NCBI GenBank assembly: GCA_038363005.1
Contig: JBBQBI010000047.1
Location: 1-7,298 of the forward strand
Reading direction: 5' to 3'
Source of the DNA: JAKOWB01 sp038363005
Lineage (GTDB): Bacteria > Pseudomonadota > Alphaproteobacteria > Kiloniellales > JACOMY01
DNA length: 7,298 bases
The notes below the pieces were generated by a model. It was not told where the DNA came from. It worked only from the letters and a program-made list of their open reading frames with translations, and did not search any database. Below are positions 5,935 to 7,298 of this stretch, piece after piece (position 1 is the stretch's first letter; every line of letters starts with the position of its first letter). The translations under genes were made by a program, and so were the position numbers.

Positions 5935-6244
5935 TTAGCGCGCGGCCAGGTAGCAAATAGGTAGCAGGCCGTCCCGTTTCGCGACCTTGCCAGGTCCGCC
6001 TGGCGTCCGCTGCGGCGACGAACAGCCCTGTGCATCGCCAACAGCTTTGGGCGGGGCTTCCGGGCGGGACGTCCGGCAACGCACCGGTGGTGACCTGTCG
6101 ATGCCGCACTCGCGCGTGACCCGACCCCGGGGTGGGGGGCCGGACGAGTGCCTGGGACAGTAATGAGGACCCCGCTACCTCGGCGACCAGATTTGCGAAT
6201 CGTCCCCGACAATCTGTCGGCCCATCGAGGCGGATAGAGTTGAG
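5935..6244. other. 310-base region with no supported gene
   Basis: No reading frame here has a ribosome site or a recognisable protein motif on either strand. Small structures seen are a GGTAGCA direct repeat at 5949-5955 and 5960-5966 (11-base period) and a GCCAGG/CCTGGC inverted repeat at 5989-6004 with a four-base loop. The region separates the convergent tRNA and WYL genes. A location just downstream of a tRNA is a common place for integrated elements, but no integrase gene and no copy of the tRNA 3' end is present. Confidence 0.5.
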
Positions 6245-7231
6245 CTACGGCAGCGCCGGAAAGTCCGCCCGCCGATGGCCCTCGCAGAGGCGGCGGAGCG
6301 TCTCCGGAGCCAGCACCTCGACCTTGTCGCCCCAGGCGTAGAGGTGCCAGCACATCTCCAGCTGCCCGCATGCGCGGAAGCGCACGATGAGCGAGCCATC
6401 GGGCTGGTCCTCCATCTCCTGTAGCGGGTGGAATCGGAAGGAGCGGGCGTGGTCGGCCGCCTCCGGCCGGAAGCGCCACACCACCTCCTCGATCTCCTCG
6501 GGGTCCTGATAGGTGCCGAAGGCGCGCGCGGCGAAGCCCTGCAGGTCGAAGCCCGGCTCGCGCTCGAAGGCCTCGTTGAGCGGCCGTGCCTCCTCGATCG
6601 CCTCGGCGCGGTAGAGCCTTAGGCGGCGTTGCGGGTCCTCCGTGTCGATGCCGACGAGATAGCGCCGGATGCCCAGCAGGACGCCGTAGGGCTCGACCTT
6701 CTTGAGCTCAGCCTCGCCCTTGCCGCGCGAGCGATAGAGAATCGCAACCAGCGTGCCGGCCTTGATGGCCCGGCTGATTGCGGCATCGACCGTGGGGTCG
6801 GAGGCCAGGTAGGGGCCGGGACGGGCCGCCAGGCCCTGCGCCTCGAGCAGGGCGGCATGGTCCGTGTCGATGCGCGCCGCCTGGCTGCGCGGCACCAGCG
6901 CCAGGATCTTCTCGCGCAGCTGCCGCAGCAGCTTCGCCTCGCTGGCATCGCCCAGGGCCGCGATGCCGAGGTCCAGGGCCGCAAGCTCGTCCGGGGTCAG
7001 CGTCAGCAGCTCCCGCAGGGGCGCGCTCGGCAGACGCCAGCGCTTTCTGCCTTCTGGGTCGAAATCGGACCTTAGCTCCGGGAAGCGCCGATCAAGCGCT
7101 GTCAAAATGCGCTGCGCGGTGCGACGCGAGCAGTCGTAGCGTTCGGCCACGTCGTCCAGCGTCACGCCGTAGCGCCGCGCCGCCGTCATGGTCGCGAGGT
7201 CGAGAAGATCGTCGGCCTTGCTGAATGACAT
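6245..7231 (-). CDS. WYL-domain transcriptional regulator (HTH-WYL-WCX)
   Basis: The product is 328 residues. An N-terminal winged helix-turn-helix (about 10-68; the recognition region is VTLDDVAERYDCSRRTAQRI, 23-42) is followed by a linker rich in Leu and Arg. A WYL domain (about 145-225) carries the core RRYLVGID at 189-196 and the strand LRLYRAEAIEEA at 204-215. A C-terminal WCX-type region (about 245-320) follows. This order matches regulators of the DeoR/PafC-like WYL group, including BrxR and CapW repressors of phage-defence loci, although most WYL proteins have other or unknown targets. WYL domains are thought to sense nucleic acid or nucleotide ligands. The ATG at 7229-7231 has only a weak GGGA upstream. 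The gene faces away from the window end, so its target, if divergent, would lie beyond 7298. Confidence 0.88.
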   Translation of the reverse strand: MSFSKADDLLDLATMTAARRYGVTLDDVAERYDCSRRTAQRILTALDRRFPELRSDFDPEGRKRWRLPSAPLRELLTLTPDELAALDLGIAALGDASEAKLLRQLREKILALVPRSQAARIDTDHAALLEAQGLAARPGPYLASDPTVDAAISRAIKAGTLVAILYRSRGKGEAELKKVEPYGVLLGIRRYLVGIDTEDPQRRLRLYRAEAIEEARPLNEAFEREPGFDLQGFAARAFGTYQDPEEIEEVVWRFRPEAADHARSFRFHPLQEMEDQPDGSLIVRFRACGQLEMCWHLYAWGDKVEVLAPETLRRLCEGHRRADFPALP

Positions 7232-7298
7232 AATGAGTCCCGGTGCCCACCCGTCAATGATTAGCAGTGTAACCAGCTAGTGGGCCTGCAACTCAAGG
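7232..7298. other. Upstream region of the WYL regulator gene, with an inverted repeat
   Basis: This relatively AT-rich 67-base stretch must hold the regulator's promoter. GCCCAC at 7245-7250 and GTGGGC at 7280-7285 form a widely spaced inverted repeat that could be an autoregulatory operator. TACACT (revcomp of 7267-7272) could be a -10 on the minus strand, but no well-spaced -35 is present. Confidence 0.3.

Noticed and set aside
5773..6158. 11-base repeat GTGCCTGGGAC at 5773 and 6148 as possible element ends
   Set aside because: An 11-base match is expected by chance in a GC-rich 7 kb window, there is no extension on either side, and nothing mobile lies between the copies.
5729..6479. Minus-strand frames running through the tRNA, its terminator and the gap beyond
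   Set aside because: They translate the tRNA complement and the terminator palindrome, have no recognisable motif, and part of one overlaps the WYL gene in another frame.

Overview
This is a 7.3 kb, GC-rich chromosomal window. The gene content (an MttB-superfamily methyltransferase, a DgcA/StcD-type flavoprotein, a GFA-family protein, a WYL regulator), the good Shine-Dalgarno sites and a REP-like GC hairpin all fit a high-GC Pseudomonadota, alpha- or gammaproteobacterial. The sequence alone does not fix the genus. No mobile-element gene, CRISPR array or rRNA is visible.

Layout: positions 1-1980 hold genes read on the minus strand. Following transcription, these are a GFA-family zinc protein (1980 to 1633), a secreted pentapeptide-repeat protein (1489 to 1016), and then a regulated unit. 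That unit is a 15-residue leader peptide (945 to 898), a transcription attenuator (to 833) and an orphan class I SAM-dependent methyltransferase (767 to 54). Positions 2159-5751 hold a tight plus-strand pair: an MttB-superfamily (trimethylamine methyltransferase-like) protein and a two-domain flavin demethylase of the DgcA/StcD type. A tRNA with anticodon CAU follows at 5806-5881, with its own promoter just after the flavoprotein stop codon and a perfect-stem terminator after it. About 310 bases then carry no supported gene. The window closes with a minus-strand WYL-domain regulator (7231 to 6245).

The most striking feature is the leader and attenuator in front of the methyltransferase. The peptide MPVTQILSREFYWFA ends with consecutive Phe-Tyr-Trp-Phe codons. 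Those codons overlap one arm of a hairpin. The other arm can instead pair, through 13 base pairs, with the first arm of a rho-independent terminator. This is the complete three-way switch of amino-acid attenuation of the trp/phe type, yet the first gene behind it is a methyltransferase of unknown substrate, not a recognisable aromatic amino-acid biosynthetic gene.

The plus-strand pair looks like a catabolic module for a quaternary or tertiary methylated amine such as glycine betaine, dimethylglycine or proline betaine. The substrate cannot be fixed from sequence, and no corrinoid protein or corrinoid reactivator is in the window.
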